Counted from the stretch's first letter, positions 7,861-16,789 are shown. The stretch: 64,000 nucleotides of DNA from Deinococcus hopiensis KR-140 (GCF_900176165.1 NZ_FWWU01000007.1:326659-390658), one strand, 5' to 3'. Notes: generated by a model from the sequence alone, not told the origin. Translations and numbers: made by a program.

Positions 7861-9390
7861 CAGCTCCGGGCTGCAACCCTGGGGAAGTTCTGCCCAGGGT
7901 TGCCTGTCTCAGCGTCACTTATTCCGCGCGCAACACGTACTGGCAGTCGCCCACACAGTCCGAGGGGCGCGCGCGCGCCCCTCGGACTGTTGCTGTCGGC
8001 CCGGAGTGTCCCGTCGCTGGTCCGCACCACCGTGAACTGTAGGCTGGGGGTACGGACCTCGTTGCGCATATGGGCACCCTTCTGGTCCTTACCCCTACCC
8101 GCCAGTGCACCTCACAGCCCGCGGGGGCAAAGGCCGCCGTGTTGTAGATACCTAGGGCAGCGCTGCGCTGCGCCCTCCCCACGGGTCCACTTCGCGTGCG
8201 TTCCAGCGCAGCGCTCAGTTCGTCTTCCACAGTCTCAGTGGCCGTCTGGTTGTCTTCCCAGCGTGAAAACGCTGCCTCCAGAGGACGCCCGAACGGTGTA
8301 TTTCCGATCGCTCCGGATCTGGACCGTCCATACGTCGCTCCGTCGCTGTGGACGTGCACCGTTCGCCCACGCCAGCAGCCGTGCCAGCTGGTCCGGTTCC
8401 AGCCCTACCTAGCCCTCGCAAGTCCGCTGCACGCCTGCCCAGACGAACACAGCACCGCGTGGGTCTGCCCCGCTGAGAGCGCTTGCCAAGCACCCTCAGC
8501 TCCAGGAAGGGGAAGGGGGGCAAACATGTCAACGCGGAACTCCAAAGCAGCCCTGCACTCGCCCATCATGCTCGACGCATCCTTGCCTCCTGAAGGGTGT
8601 GAAAAACTGCGTGCCAACGTACACAGCAGCTTGCCATTTTTTTCATTGCTCAAGCGCGCGACACCTTCGCAGGCTTTCCGGATCTCCAGGTCAACGCTGA
8701 CAAAGTCTGTATAACGCGGGTGGAGGGCGTGTATCACGCGGTCGGGTGAGGTGCCGCTCCGACAAAGGCAGCCCGAGGTGACCAGAGCTGAATCTGCACC
8801 CCCACCCAACGGAGAGCCAGGCGCGGTGTCGCCGAATACAAGGGTGCCGAAAGGCCGGATCCAAACTCGCATACCAACGCTGCCTTGAACTCAACAGGCG
8901 CCATTCTCGGTTGCCTGACTGTCCTCAACACACGTGAAGGACACGCCCGGCGCTGCACGCTGCACAGACGTGTAGACGTTGGTGCCCTCCATGCCGTCGA
9001 TTGCCACGGTGAACCTGACGAGACGGAGTTGAAGGTGGCAGCTACCAGGGTTTTTTGCCCCTCTGGATTGCCCATGAGGGTGCGGTCGCCTGCAGGGCAG
9101 CTTTCTACAGGCCGTAGTGTTTCAGCCCAAGAACGGGGTAATCGGGAGGGAATCGGGTGTACCGGGTGGATTCCTGGTAACAACACTGGAAGCGTCAAAA
9201 GGTAATATATACAATCACGGAGCCATCAAGACGTCTCCGTCCGTATCCCTGACCCCCTGGCTCCCACTCCGGCCTCCTTATATCCTCGGCGGGCTCTTTT
9301 CGAACAACTGTATCCGGACCAGGAGGAGAGCGGGAGGCGCGACTTCGCAGACCCCGCTTCCCCCAGGCGTTCCGTTCCTCCTTACTCCAG
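7861..9390 (-). other. Degenerate coding remnants, about 1.5 kb
   Basis: Patches of plausible protein occur on the minus strand in changing frames: NEVRTPSLQFTVVRTSDGTLRAD near 8010-8080, GIYNTAAFAPAGCEVHWR near 8100-8160, DFVSVDLEIRKACEGVARL near 8650-8710, and FTVAIDGMEGTNVYTSVQR near 8960-9020. None forms an intact gene. They could be one or two secreted-protein genes decayed by indels. Much of the rest carries no readable signal. A 36-bp perfect palindrome lies inside (listed separately). Confidence 0.35.
7955..7990. repeat. 36-bp perfect palindrome, no loop
   Basis: The 18-base half ACAGTCCGAGGGGCGCGC (7955-7972) is followed directly by its exact reverse complement (7973-7990). The centre is a run of alternating GC. 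It could extrude as a cruciform or form a very stable RNA hairpin. There is no T-run, so it is not a typical intrinsic terminator. It interrupts a decayed minus-strand reading and may be an inserted repeat unit. Confidence 0.85.
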
Positions 9391-9391
9391 C

Positions 9392-10626
9392 TGGACTGAC
9401 CCCTGAGGACTGGACCAAGAGGCCAAGCATTTCGTCCCCGTCAGCCCGTAGGCTGACGGCACCGAAGGAGCCCGTATGTCCGGACGCACCCACAACCGTG
9501 AGCTCAAGCTTGACATCGTGAATCAAATGAGCGGGGTCAAAAGACAACCGCCCAGCTCTGCCGCGAACACGCTCTCTAATCCACCGCTGGCAGAAGGAGG
9601 GCGGGTTGGGAGAGGCGGCCTTCACCGACCAAGCCAAGCCCGGTCAAGGGCTGGAACAACGGATCGCCGAATTGGAGCGGTTCTGTAGGCCGTCGTCCTT
9701 GGAAAACACAATCCTAAAAAGTCGTTGGCAACGTACCGTTCGGAAAAAGACATCAAATGATCGAGGATGCGTGAGTCGCGCATCTCCAGGAGTCGGTGCG
9801 TCGTCTGTGCGAGTTGAATGGGGTCAGTCGCTCGTGGTTCTACGAACAACAGGGCCGGGAGGAAGTGGACGCCAATCAGGCATTGTCCCAGGACATTGAG
9901 GCCGTGATGGAGGAGTTCAACGGAAACAGATACCGGCGTATCACCCGTGAGTTGGTAAGGCGAGGCCGTCCGGTCAATCACAAGCGTGGCATGCGGGAAC
10001 GCCGGCTCTTGTGCCGCGCCAAGCGCTAAATGCAGGGCGACAACGGATTCCAACCACAGCGAGAAACGCTTTCCCAAACTGCGGCGTGAAGTCGTTCCGG
10101 TACGGCCCAATCAGATCTGCCTGCCAGATCTGACCTACATACGCGTTCAGCAAGGCTTTATCGACTTGGCCTGCATGTTGGACAGCTTTACCCGTGAGGT
10201 CGTGGGCTGGTCCATGCCAGCGTTTCTGGACGCGAAGTTGCCGTTGGTAGCGCAGGGCAACGCGCCGCAAGCGCGTTGCCCTGCGCCTGGTCTGCCGCAC
10301 CACTGATGACCAGGGGGTGCGATATGCGGACCAAGCGTACGTGGACCGCTGGTGGTCCGCGAGGCATGTCCAGGACGGGCTACCCTTATGGCAACGCCAA
10401 AATGGAGAGTTTCTACAAGACGCTGAAGCGGGGGGAGGTCGACCTGCAAGAGGTACGTCGATCTGGACGATGCCCGGCGACACATCAATTTCTTTATTGC
10501 GGACCTGTACAACCGCCGCCGACTGCATTCCAGCGTGAGCTACGCTCCACCCGCTGGGTTTGCCGCCCACTCCACCACAACCCACATGTGACTTGCCCTG
10601 CGGTCCGCTCGATTGGGTTCACTTCA
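9392..10626 (+). mobile_element. Decayed copy of the IS3-family element at 44883-46150
   Basis: The left end TGGACTGACCCCTGAGGACT (9392 on) and the right end GGGTTCACTTCA (10615-10626) match the ends of the better preserved copy at 44883-46150. Inside, orfA begins MSGRTHNRELKLDIVNQMSG and is soon frameshifted. orfB pieces include RRLCELNGVSRSWFYEQQ (about 9800) and SRTGYPYGNAKMESFYKTLK (about 10370-10430). Several stops and indels have destroyed both genes. It is older than the copy at 44.9 kb and helps show what the ancestral orfA/orfB junction looked like. Confidence 0.85.
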
Positions 10627-11348
10627 TACACTTCTGGGTTCTTCCGCTGAACCCTCCAGATGAAAGCGCAGCTTTCCTGGAGGGTCCCCAGGTCATCCTC
10701 TTCGAAGGGCTGTCGCCAGCCAGGAGCCCCACCTTATGACTGCCCTGCCAGAGGTCAACTTTCCAATAGATACTCAGAATCGGCTGGCTCCGTTGAGCTT
10801 TGAGACGAACGTCCGCCACACCCTCAACCCTTCAGGGCATACCGTTCGCGGTCAGGGTGCCCGTTAGGACGGTTGTCGGCGAGGTGTACACCGCAGCAGT
10901 ACGGATTACCGTTCGCCCGGTAGCTCCTGCACGCGCCACGCCAGCCGCACTGAAGGATGCGTGAGTCGCCCGTTACAGGAATCATCCCCACCACTGGGTG
11001 TGCACAGGCTGCGGGCCCTGGCAGAAGCCCAGCAATCAAGGGAGTGCTGAAGACATACCGAGTGGCGGAGGGGTACGGTCCACAGGACGAGGGAAAGACA
11101 GGGGGCGAAAGCTTGGGGTCAAGCAGGGATGCAGAGCCAAAATAAGGGCGCGAGGACGGCGAGGGGGAGGTGGGGAGCCGGGCGTCAGAGACTGAATTTA
11201 TATATTCCAAAAGGAGGTAGAAGGCTCTCTGGACTGGCCCCGAAATGGGACTTGTCCTCTGCTTCGCAGCCAGGAAGAAAGGAGGTGAATGCAAAAAGGA
11301 TTGGACGTCTGACGGGAACGTACCCTACGCTCAAGCGACTGTGGAGGC
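10627..11348. other. Intergenic/decayed DNA between the old IS3 copy and the prophage remnant
   Basis: No intact gene. On the minus strand near 10830-10960 a Cys-rich stretch reads CGWRGACRSYRANGNPYCCG and continues to a stop, like the tail of a lost small protein. AAAGGAGGT motifs at about 11210 and 11280 look like ribosome binding sites without convincing following genes. Confidence 0.3.
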
Positions 11349-11810
11349 ATGGGCGGCAGGCGGCAGGGTGGAGCAGTTCGGTGGCGTCCGTTTCTCCGCG
11401 CCAGGGCTTTTGCACCGACGTTAAAGTTGACGTCCGCCGACAGCCAGGGTGCGGTGCAGCACGAGGGCGTCGCCCTGGGCCCCTGGAAGCTCCTCACCCA
11501 TTCGCTCTCCCTCGCTCGCCTCGTGCTGGGCCAGGCGGAGGAGCTCAAGCGGCTGCGGAAGCGGGTAGGGGCGGTGGAACAGGTGGCGATCAAGCTGCAC
11601 TTTTACTCTCGCCGCTACTGCGACGGACGCAGCACCTACGCGCCCTCCGAGCACAACATGAACACGCACACCTTGCTGGCCCTGGGGACTGAACTGCACA
11701 GGGACCCGATCAGCAAGACGGGCCCGTTTGCCAATGACGGTATGTACGGCCTGACGGACAGGGAGCGCGCCGTGCTCGCCCAAGCCGGGCAGGAAGGCGG
11801 TGCGCTGTAA
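11349..11810 (+). CDS. Hypothetical prophage-type protein
   Basis: The second half reads as real protein: a charged helix (LARLVLGQAEELKRLRKRVGAVEQV), then HFYSRRYCDGRSTYAPSEHNM and a C-terminal helix ending ERAVLAQAGQEGGAL. The first ~50 residues are less convincing and the true start may be downstream. No family is recognised. The last ~12 residues (LAQAGQEGGA) are repeated almost exactly at the end of a mini-frame at 12464-12544, suggesting a local duplication. It heads the group of genes that leads to the RusA-like resolvase. Confidence 0.45.
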   Translation: MGGRRQGGAVRWRPFLRARAFAPTLKLTSADSQGAVQHEGVALGPWKLLTHSLSLARLVLGQAEELKRLRKRVGAVEQVAIKLHFYSRRYCDGRSTYAPSEHNMNTHTLLALGTELHRDPISKTGPFANDGMYGLTDRERAVLAQAGQEGGAL

Positions 11811-11815
11811 GGTAC

Positions 11816-12259
11816 TCATTTCTGAACGAGGCGGTAGCGCCGTCGCGCGACATGTTCCAAGTCGGGATATTTGCCTGCGTCTCGGCCCTTGGCGTTGACG
11901 CACATCACGACCATGACGTGGTACTGGATCGTGGATTCCAAGAACTTGGTTCCTCGATCTACCATGGCCGTCACAACGTCATCTACGCGGAAAGTCTGAT
12001 CGGGTTGTCGTTGACTGAGTATCCGCGCGACTTCCAGAATTTCGTCCCGACAGCTGACCACAAGTCGATTGTGCAGCGTCGTGGTGGGACGGGCGGTGCT
12101 TCGTGCTCGGCAGGCGGCTGAGGCGTACCTCGCGCACATCCCGGACGTCGCTGTGCGTGGGGCCACGCGAGCACGACGCGGTCTATTAGAGCCGGAAAAA
12201 CCAGCGCAATCGCCTGGACCGGCAATTCCCGCTTCGGCCACACTAAGTTCCCCAGTCAT
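11816..12259 (-). CDS. DUF7669-like small protein (C-terminal ~80 residues)
   Basis: The last ~80 residues (from about 12061, a possible GTG start) read DEILEVARILSQRQPDQTFRV, then VVTAMVDRGTKFLESTIQYHV, then MCVNAKGRDAGKYPDLEHVA and RRRYRL. The pattern of a helix, a 'V-x-D-V-V' helix, 'ESTI-x-x-H-V', 'MC-x-N-A' and a final 'R-Y-R-L' matches small winged-helix-like DUF7669 proteins of unknown function. The preceding ~65 residues are Arg/Ala/Thr-rich and probably not coding. The gene is convergent with the plus-strand phage gene that ends 5 bases away. Its role is unknown. DNA binding is plausible from the fold pattern. Confidence 0.55.
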   Translation of the reverse strand: MTGELSVAEAGIAGPGDCAGFSGSNRPRRARVAPRTATSGMCARYASAACRARSTARPTTTLHNRLVVSCRDEILEVARILSQRQPDQTFRVDDVVTAMVDRGTKFLESTIQYHVMVVMCVNAKGRDAGKYPDLEHVARRRYRLVQK

Positions 12260-12470
12260 GTCACGCGTCTACACGCCCGCTATACCCGACTTCCAGACCA
12301 TCACCCCTGTGTTGCCCTACCCGCCGAGCATCTACGCCTACTGGCGCAGCCGCGGGGTTGAGCGAGGCGTTTCACTGCTGCGCGCTGGCCGTCTTGTACC
12401 TGAACAGGGCGACGAAACGTGCGCTGACGGATCTCGACATCACTCCTTTTTGAGGTGCTTGCCATGTTGA
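12258..12470 (+). CDS. Possible small protein, start only convincing
   Basis: From ATG 12258 the reading MSRVYTPAIPDFQTITPVLP, then YPPSIYAYWRSRGVERGV looks like protein for about 40 residues. The remainder (PEQGDETCADGSRHHS) does not. It may be a frameshifted gene. The start overlaps the opposite-strand frame at 12259. No function can be assigned. Confidence 0.3.
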   Translation: MSRVYTPAIPDFQTITPVLPYPPSIYAYWRSRGVERGVSLLRAGRLVPEQGDETCADGSRHHSFLRCLPC

Positions 12471-12544
12471 AAGTTGCTGACCAGATGGATCTTCTGACCC
12501 GCGCCGCGCTCGCCCAGGCCGGGCAGGAAGGCGGTGCCTCGTGA
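12464..12544 (+). CDS. Mini-frame (26 aa) duplicating the tail of the gene at 11349
   Basis: ATG 12464 opens MLKVADQMDLLTRAALAQAG and ends EGGAS. The segment LAQAGQEGGA is the same as the C-terminus of the protein ending at 11810, and the DNA is almost identical (CCGGGCAGGAAGGCGGTGC). It is probably the end of a duplicated and deleted gene rather than an independent peptide, although it has a complete start and stop. Confidence 0.35.
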   Translation: MLKVADQMDLLTRAALAQAGQEGGAS

Positions 12545-12567
12545 CGCCCTCGCTGTCACCCCTACAT

Positions 12568-12849
12568 TCAATGCCAAACGGCCAAAAGTTCAATCACGGT
12601 AAAAAAAATTGTGTAGAGCGCGAGTGGGACCCCTATGAACGGCGCGACTGGTCGTCCGCGCAGCATTCGGTAAATGAACAGGTTAAATATCAGCAGGCCT
12701 ACGATGGATGCCATGATGCCGACAAGCCGCAAGGGGAAAGCCACTGTGTCCCATGGGCGTTGGACAATCCACATACCTATCAGGAGGAGGGCCAGACCCA
12801 CAAAGTTCAGCGCTCTAAATTTGGGCGACATGGTACTGGCGTTCGGCAC
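12568..12849 (-). CDS. Small membrane protein, about 87-93 aa
   Basis: Three hydrophobic stretches are visible: FVGLALLLIGMWIV, LVGIMASIVGLLIFNLFIY and FIGVPLALYTIFFTVIELLAV. The basic MSPKFRA sequence at the front and the RMLRGRP loop suggest their orientation. The ATG at 12831 (MSPKFR) is the more natural start than the GTG at 12849. No conserved motif is recognised. It lies among prophage genes but on the other strand. Confidence 0.55.
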   Translation of the reverse strand: MPNASTMSPKFRALNFVGLALLLIGMWIVQRPWDTVAFPLRLVGIMASIVGLLIFNLFIYRMLRGRPVAPFIGVPLALYTIFFTVIELLAVWH

Positions 12850-12918
12850 TTCTTCTTAGCACGTGGCGGCGTCTCTCAGAGGCGCATTTGCGCCTCTTTC
12901 TATGGTTGGAGATACGTC

Positions 12919-13026
12919 GTGACCGCCTCCCTCTCTGACCGTCTGGCCACGTTCATGCGGATGCGGACGGCGTATGCGGAGAAGTTGAGCGAGTACCTTT
13001 CCCGGCAACAGAGGGAGGCCGCGTGA
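12919..13026 (+). CDS. Tiny phage-type protein upstream of rusA, 35 aa
   Basis: GTG 12919 is preceded by GGAGATAC and opens a short frame (SDRLATFMRMRTAYAEKL, ending SRQQREAA). Its TGA (13024-13026) overlaps the ATG of the RusA-like gene in the TGATG arrangement typical of coupled phage genes. It is predicted to be one amphipathic helix. The overlap and ribosome binding site support it; the function is unknown. Confidence 0.5.
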   Translation: MTASLSDRLATFMRMRTAYAEKLSEYLSRQQREAA

Positions 13027-13391
13027 TGCTCTCCCTCTGGATTCCGGGTGAAGCCCTCTCGCTGAACAACGCCTACTTCAACCGTCGGGGCGGTGGGCGG
13101 ACCTTGACGCCGGAAGGCCGCGCATTCAAGGCCCACGTCAAGCACCTGGTGCTGCAGGAACGGCCTGCTCTGCCTGCGCGGGGGCGGTTGGCCCTCACGC
13201 TTCAGTTCCACGGTCACTGGGAGACGAAGGCGGGCGAACCGCGCCGCCGGGATCTCTCGAACGCTGTGAAGCTGCTGGAAGACGCGCTCTTCGACGCGTT
13301 GGGCATGGATGACTGCCGGGTGCGGGCGTTGAGCGTAACGGCCACCCAGTCGGATACGCCGGGCATGTTCGTGCGCCTGGAGACGATATGA
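13026..13391 (+). CDS. rusA: RusA-family Holliday junction resolvase, 121 aa
   Basis: RusA nucleases are phage/prophage enzymes that cut four-way DNA junctions as dimers. Visible hallmarks are the N-terminal beta strand before SLNNAYFNRRGG and the acidic cluster RRRDLSNAVKLLEDALFDAL followed by GMDDCRV. The Asp residues of DLSN, EDALFDAL and DDC correspond to the metal-binding acidic residues of the family, and the Lys lies in the same helix. Length (~120 aa) is normal. ATG 13026 overlaps the stop of the preceding mini-gene (a GTG at 13023 is also possible), and the 3' end overlaps the next gene by 4 bases. Confidence 0.85.
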   Translation: MLSLWIPGEALSLNNAYFNRRGGGRTLTPEGRAFKAHVKHLVLQERPALPARGRLALTLQFHGHWETKAGEPRRRDLSNAVKLLEDALFDALGMDDCRVRALSVTATQSDTPGMFVRLETI

Positions 13392-14050
13392 CCCTCGCCC
13401 CTTCACGCCCCCAGGAGGTGGCCGTGTCCAAGTTCAAGACGGAGGACCTCATCGTGGCGGCCCTCCAGACACCTACTCAGAAAGCTGCCCAGCGTCAGGC
13501 GGAGGAAGCCCGGGCAGCTACAGCCAAGCAGCGGGCCGGACGTAAGAAGCTCACCCCGCGGCAGACCATTCAGGCGCTCACCAGCGGCCGCACGCAGGCC
13601 AGGGAAGCGCGGCAGTATGCCGAACGCTGGTATCAAGCTTTGCGAGGCTGGGACGTGCGGGAGGTGGAAATTCCGTATAGCTTCCACTACGAGCCGTCAG
13701 AAGACGGGCCAGAGTTTCTGACACTGGGGAGCAACACGCCCATGCCGACGCGCTACCTCCAGACATCTGCCGGAGAGTTCACAGAGGGCGAGGTGGGCAC
13801 CTTGATCACCACGATGAGCCGGAGCCCGGTGCCAGAGCAAAAACAGCTCGGCAAGATGCTCGACAAGCCGCGGCACGAGCGGCAGGTATGCATGGCGAGC
13901 CTCGTGCGGGAAGGCGGGCGTTGGAAGCGGCATCGTGAGCGGGCTGTGAGCTATGCCATCGCTGTCCTGACGCTGGCAGTTCAACTGCGCGATGAGCCGG
14001 CGGAGCACCCCCCTCCACGTGATGCAAGAAGAGCTGCAGAGATTGACTAG
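13388..14050 (+). CDS. Hypothetical prophage protein, 220 aa
   Basis: The start overlaps the end of the resolvase gene (ATGA), so it is translated with it. The first ~75 residues form a long Ala/Gln/Arg helix (QKAAQRQAEEARAATAKQRA). Next comes a central beta-rich part with VEIPYSFHYEPSEDGPEF, then a basic C-terminal helix (RHERQVCMASLVREGG). No signal peptide or membrane segment is present. A second in-frame ATG-like start (GTG in VSKFKTEDLI) about 13 residues in is possible because an AGGAGGTGG sequence lies before it. No family is recognised; a phage structural or DNA-processing role is a guess from context. Confidence 0.6.
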   Translation: MTLAPSRPQEVAVSKFKTEDLIVAALQTPTQKAAQRQAEEARAATAKQRAGRKKLTPRQTIQALTSGRTQAREARQYAERWYQALRGWDVREVEIPYSFHYEPSEDGPEFLTLGSNTPMPTRYLQTSAGEFTEGEVGTLITTMSRSPVPEQKQLGKMLDKPRHERQVCMASLVREGGRWKRHRERAVSYAIAVLTLAVQLRDEPAEHPPPRDARRAAEID

Positions 14051-14152
14051 TAGTAGTTGTTAATCTGGCGCATTTCTGCTAGCGCTTTTGTAGAGTCCAA
14101 GAAGAGTCGAGGCATCCCGGGCGGGTGCCTTTTTCACGGTTACACTAATGAC

Positions 14153-14431
14153 ATGAAAGTCACTGGTCTCAATGGATGGATTTTTGTTGGAGAGCACGTC
14201 ATCAACCCTCGAGCGGTAACACGCTTACAGTTGAGGCGTAATCCCTTCAATAGAAATCCTGGAGAGTCTGTGGATGAATGGTCCTACAGTGTAGAAATTC
14301 ATCTGGGGGCAGACATAGTTGCGCTTCAGATGAAGAATGAGGACGGCTCAGTTGCAACAGATGCAAAAGTTGCCCACAGCTTCATTGCAGATATTGTTGG
14401 GATGGCCACATGGCAACAACTGGAAAAATGA
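14153..14431 (+). CDS. Hypothetical protein, 92 aa
   Basis: I chose ATG 14153 (MKVTGLNGWIFVGEHVINP). The protein is beta-rich in its first two thirds (VTRLQLRRNPF, then WSYSVEIHLGADIVALQM) and ends in a helix (SFIADIVGMATWQQLEK). This resembles small regulatory or structural modules of phage origin. GC content is lower than that of the resolvase operon. A hairpin-like GGCATCCCGGGCGGGTGCC lies just upstream (14111-14129), possibly a terminator of the previous operon. Confidence 0.5.
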   Translation: MKVTGLNGWIFVGEHVINPRAVTRLQLRRNPFNRNPGESVDEWSYSVEIHLGADIVALQMKNEDGSVATDAKVAHSFIADIVGMATWQQLEK

Positions 14432-14498
14432 TCTTCCTATATTAATAATTCCCTGCTTCGGCGGAGTTTTTCGTTGCCGAAGCGGGCCAAAAGAAGGT

Positions 14499-14732
14499 TC
14501 AGCGCTGTCGTTTCAAGCGACTGAAGGCGAGGAGGGCAGCGTGCACCACTTCTTCCTGAAATGCATTCACCCTGAGGCAAAGCTCCGAGGTGATGTCTTC
14601 ACCATCGAGGTGCACATGCCAGAAGTGTTCTTTGCTGCCAGCGGGGCAATCCTTGCGCTGGCTGGTGGTCTTTGAAATTTGCAGCTGGTGTTTACCCACC
14701 TTCTGATTGAGGACAACCAAGGGCTGGGGCAT
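14499..14732 (-). CDS. Hypothetical protein, 77 aa
   Basis: A minus-strand frame from ATG 14732 (MPQPLVVLNQKVGKHQLQIS) with a middle part KEHFWHVHLDGEDITSELCL and a helical end (FQEEVVHAALLAFSRLKRQR). Alternating hydrophobic residues suggest a small beta sheet. No ribosome binding site is obvious and it sits opposite short decayed plus-strand readings, so it may be spurious. No family is recognised. Confidence 0.4.
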   Translation of the reverse strand: MPQPLVVLNQKVGKHQLQISKTTSQRKDCPAGSKEHFWHVHLDGEDITSELCLRVNAFQEEVVHAALLAFSRLKRQR

Positions 14733-14801
14733 AGGTCCATTTTAGTCCACACCTGCGCCGCTGTCCTTGAAAAACAGTACAGGGGTTGGAGGTGAATTGC
14801 T

Positions 14802-15089
14802 CTGTCCAAGAAGGCCAGCAAGCGAGCTCGTCGCTGTGCCCTCCAAGAGCAGATCCCAGATGTGCGCCGGGCGTACTTCATGGCACAGGAGCAGCGTGGC
14901 CGGGTCAAGACCACGCCGAGAACGCTCGAGGAGCAGGCGCACCAGGCGGTGAGGGAGCCGTTCTACCTGCAGGAGCTGGGGCTAGCGCCGGTGGTGCTTC
15001 GAGGCATGAGCTTCGAGCCCAGGTATGAGCCTGGGCCGGTGATTCAGACTTCCTCGTCCTGTTCGTCAAACTCCTTTAATACCCGTTGA
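14802..15089 (+). CDS. Possible basic prophage protein with a non-ATG start
   Basis: The frame reads SKKASKRARRCALQEQIPDV, then RRAYFMAQEQRGRVKTTPRT and REPFYLQELGLAPVVLRGM, which looks like real protein. No ATG precedes it. A CTG at 14802 follows GGAGGTGAATTGCT at a sensible distance, and GTG 14862 is an alternative. Its last ~45 bases overlap the end of the convergent gene at 15044. Composition (strongly basic N-terminus) would suit a phage nucleic-acid-binding protein. Treat as tentative. Confidence 0.4.
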   Translation: MSKKASKRARRCALQEQIPDVRRAYFMAQEQRGRVKTTPRTLEEQAHQAVREPFYLQELGLAPVVLRGMSFEPRYEPGPVIQTSSSCSSNSFNTR

Positions 15090-15334
15090 AGGTAGTTCAC
15101 ATTTGCTTGCAAGCGTACGTTGAAGTCTTGCAGGAACACCACCATCTCGTCACGCTTCTCAATTGCTTCTTGGCTGATGGCGCGACTGTGCTGAAGAGAT
15201 TGGAAAGCATCCGAAGCTGTGGGGTCAACCAATTTGATAATCGGATGCTGCTCTAGTTGCTCCATCAAATTCTCAAATTCTCTGGTTAGGCGCTCCTGTT
15301 CCCGGAGTAGCTCGGTAAGTGCTGCAATTTTCAT
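15044..15334 (-). CDS. Coiled-coil hypothetical protein, 96 aa
   Basis: From ATG 15334 the protein is nearly all helix with heptad-like hydrophobic spacing (LTELLREQERLTREFENLM) and a second helix (VVFLQDFNVRLQANVNYLQR), ending in an acidic tail (EFDEQDEEV). GC content is lower than in the flanking terminase gene. It lies on the opposite strand to the prophage late genes, as repressor-side or moron genes often do. No specific family is recognised. A longer upstream extension of the frame is the shadow of the terminase gene. Confidence 0.6.
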   Translation of the reverse strand: MKIAALTELLREQERLTREFENLMEQLEQHPIIKLVDPTASDAFQSLQHSRAISQEAIEKRDEMVVFLQDFNVRLQANVNYLQRVLKEFDEQDEEV

Positions 15335-15364
15335 TACCGCCAGTTTAGGAGATGAACCGTACCC

Positions 15365-16087
15365 ATGACCGACGCACCGAAACAACCCACGGCCGAGGAA
15401 CTGGGCGCGGCCCTCGCCGACAAGGACCGGGTGCTGGCCGATGCCTACCTCGCGACCTTCAATAAGCGCAAGGCGGGCATTGCGGCGAAGTACAGCGAGA
15501 ACAGCAAGAAGTACCTGTTCCGCTTCCGGCGTCCAGACGTCCAGGCCTACATCAAGGCCCGGCTCAGCGAGGAGGTCATGAGCGCGGAGGAAGTCTTGGC
15601 CCGCTTGAGCCTGCGCGCAAGCATCGACGGTAGTGACTTCTTTGAGCAGGAGTCCTACGAAGTGCCAGTGTTCGAGTCCCGCTCCATACAGGAGCTGATC
15701 GACAATGCCGAGGCCAAAGTCGGGCGTATGAACGCGATTGATCCCGAGTTGCTGAAGTCGGCCATTGAGAGTGAGCAGCGCAGGATCGCCGACTGGGAAG
15801 TCCAGCTGGCCATGGATCCGGAGGCCACCTACCAGAAGCAGGTGGGCACCAGAACAGAGACTCGCATCGTGCCGAGCTTGAAAGCGGCCGAGCGCAACGG
15901 CGTGCTGCAGTTTGTGGAGGGCACTGAGTACGGCCCCAACGGGCTGAAGTTCAAGTGGGCAGACCCCGTGAAGGCCCTGGAACTGATCGGCAAGCACCAC
16001 AAGCTGTTCACGGAGCGCACCGAACACAGCGGCAGCCTGGACCTGGGCGTGAAGTACATCGTTGGCCTGTCTGAGGATGACCTGTGA
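15365..16087 (+). CDS. Phage terminase small subunit
   Basis: Terminase small subunits bind the phage pac/cos site and recruit the large ATPase/nuclease. The N-terminal ~75 residues carry the usual helical DNA-binding layout (LADAYLATFNKRKAGIAAKY, then VQAYIKARLSEEVMSAEEVL). The 'VMSAEEVLARLSLRA' segment is a recurrent feature of this family. The C-terminal part, with WADPVKALELIGKHHKLF, matches the family's oligomerisation tail. Length (240 aa) is on the long side. AGGAGATG lies upstream of ATG 15365. The stop overlaps the GTG start of the terminase large subunit (GTGA), so the two are coupled. Confidence 0.8.
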   Translation: MTDAPKQPTAEELGAALADKDRVLADAYLATFNKRKAGIAAKYSENSKKYLFRFRRPDVQAYIKARLSEEVMSAEEVLARLSLRASIDGSDFFEQESYEVPVFESRSIQELIDNAEAKVGRMNAIDPELLKSAIESEQRRIADWEVQLAMDPEATYQKQVGTRTETRIVPSLKAAERNGVLQFVEGTEYGPNGLKFKWADPVKALELIGKHHKLFTERTEHSGSLDLGVKYIVGLSEDDL

Positions 16088-16789
16088 CGGCTGCCCAGCT
16101 TCCGCCGGGTGCCCGGGTGTACTTCCCGCGTGGCAGCGCGCTCAACGTGCTGCGGTGCAAGGGCGACGAGTTTGTGCTGGATGGCCCGGCAGGAACGGGC
16201 AAAAGCCGCGTTTGCCTTGAGAAGCTGAATGCTCTCGCCGAGAAGTACCCCGGTTGCCGCCTCGCCATCGTGCGGAAGTTTAAGGCCGCCCTAACCGAGA
16301 CGGCCCTGGTGACCTTCGAGCAGCACGTCAAGCCGCGGTGCGACATCACCAACCAGTAGCGGCATGTTCGGCAGTCCTATCAAGTACCCGAACGGCAGCG
16401 AGATTGTGGTGGCGGGAATCGATAACCCGGTCAAGCTCATGTCCGCCGAGTTCGACGCCATTTACGTGCAGGAAGCGACTGAACTGACTCTCAACGATAC
16501 GGAGTTCCTGAGCACGCGCCTCCGCAATGGCGTCATCCCGTACCAGCAACTGTTCGGGGATTGCAACCCTGGGTCGCCTACGCACTGGCTGAAGAAACGC
16601 ATGGATGCGGGGCTCACCGTGCGCATCCTCTCTCGGCATGAAGACAATCCCAGGCTCTTCACGAGCAAGGGCGAACTGACTGCGTTTGGCGTCTCCTACC
16701 TGGCCCGCCTCGACAAGCTCACGGGGCCCCGCAAGGCCCGCTTGCGCTACGGCAAGTGGGCGGCAGCCTGGTCGTGGCGAAACGCGTAG
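16084..16789 (+). pseudogene. Terminase large subunit, frameshifted and truncated
   Basis: Translation from GTG 16084 gives the ATPase N-terminus with the Walker A motif DGPAGTGKSRV and LAIVRKFKAALTETALVTFE, then stops at TAG 16354-16356. Coding resumes one frame over with MFGSPIKYPNGSEIVVAG, the Walker B-like FDAIYVQEATEL and FGDCNPGSPTHW. Removing one base of CAGTAGC (about 16354) would join the two parts. The product then ends near 16789, with coding-like sequence to about 16888. The nuclease domain of a normal ~420-560 aa protein is missing, so the prophage cannot package DNA with this gene. Confidence 0.8.
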
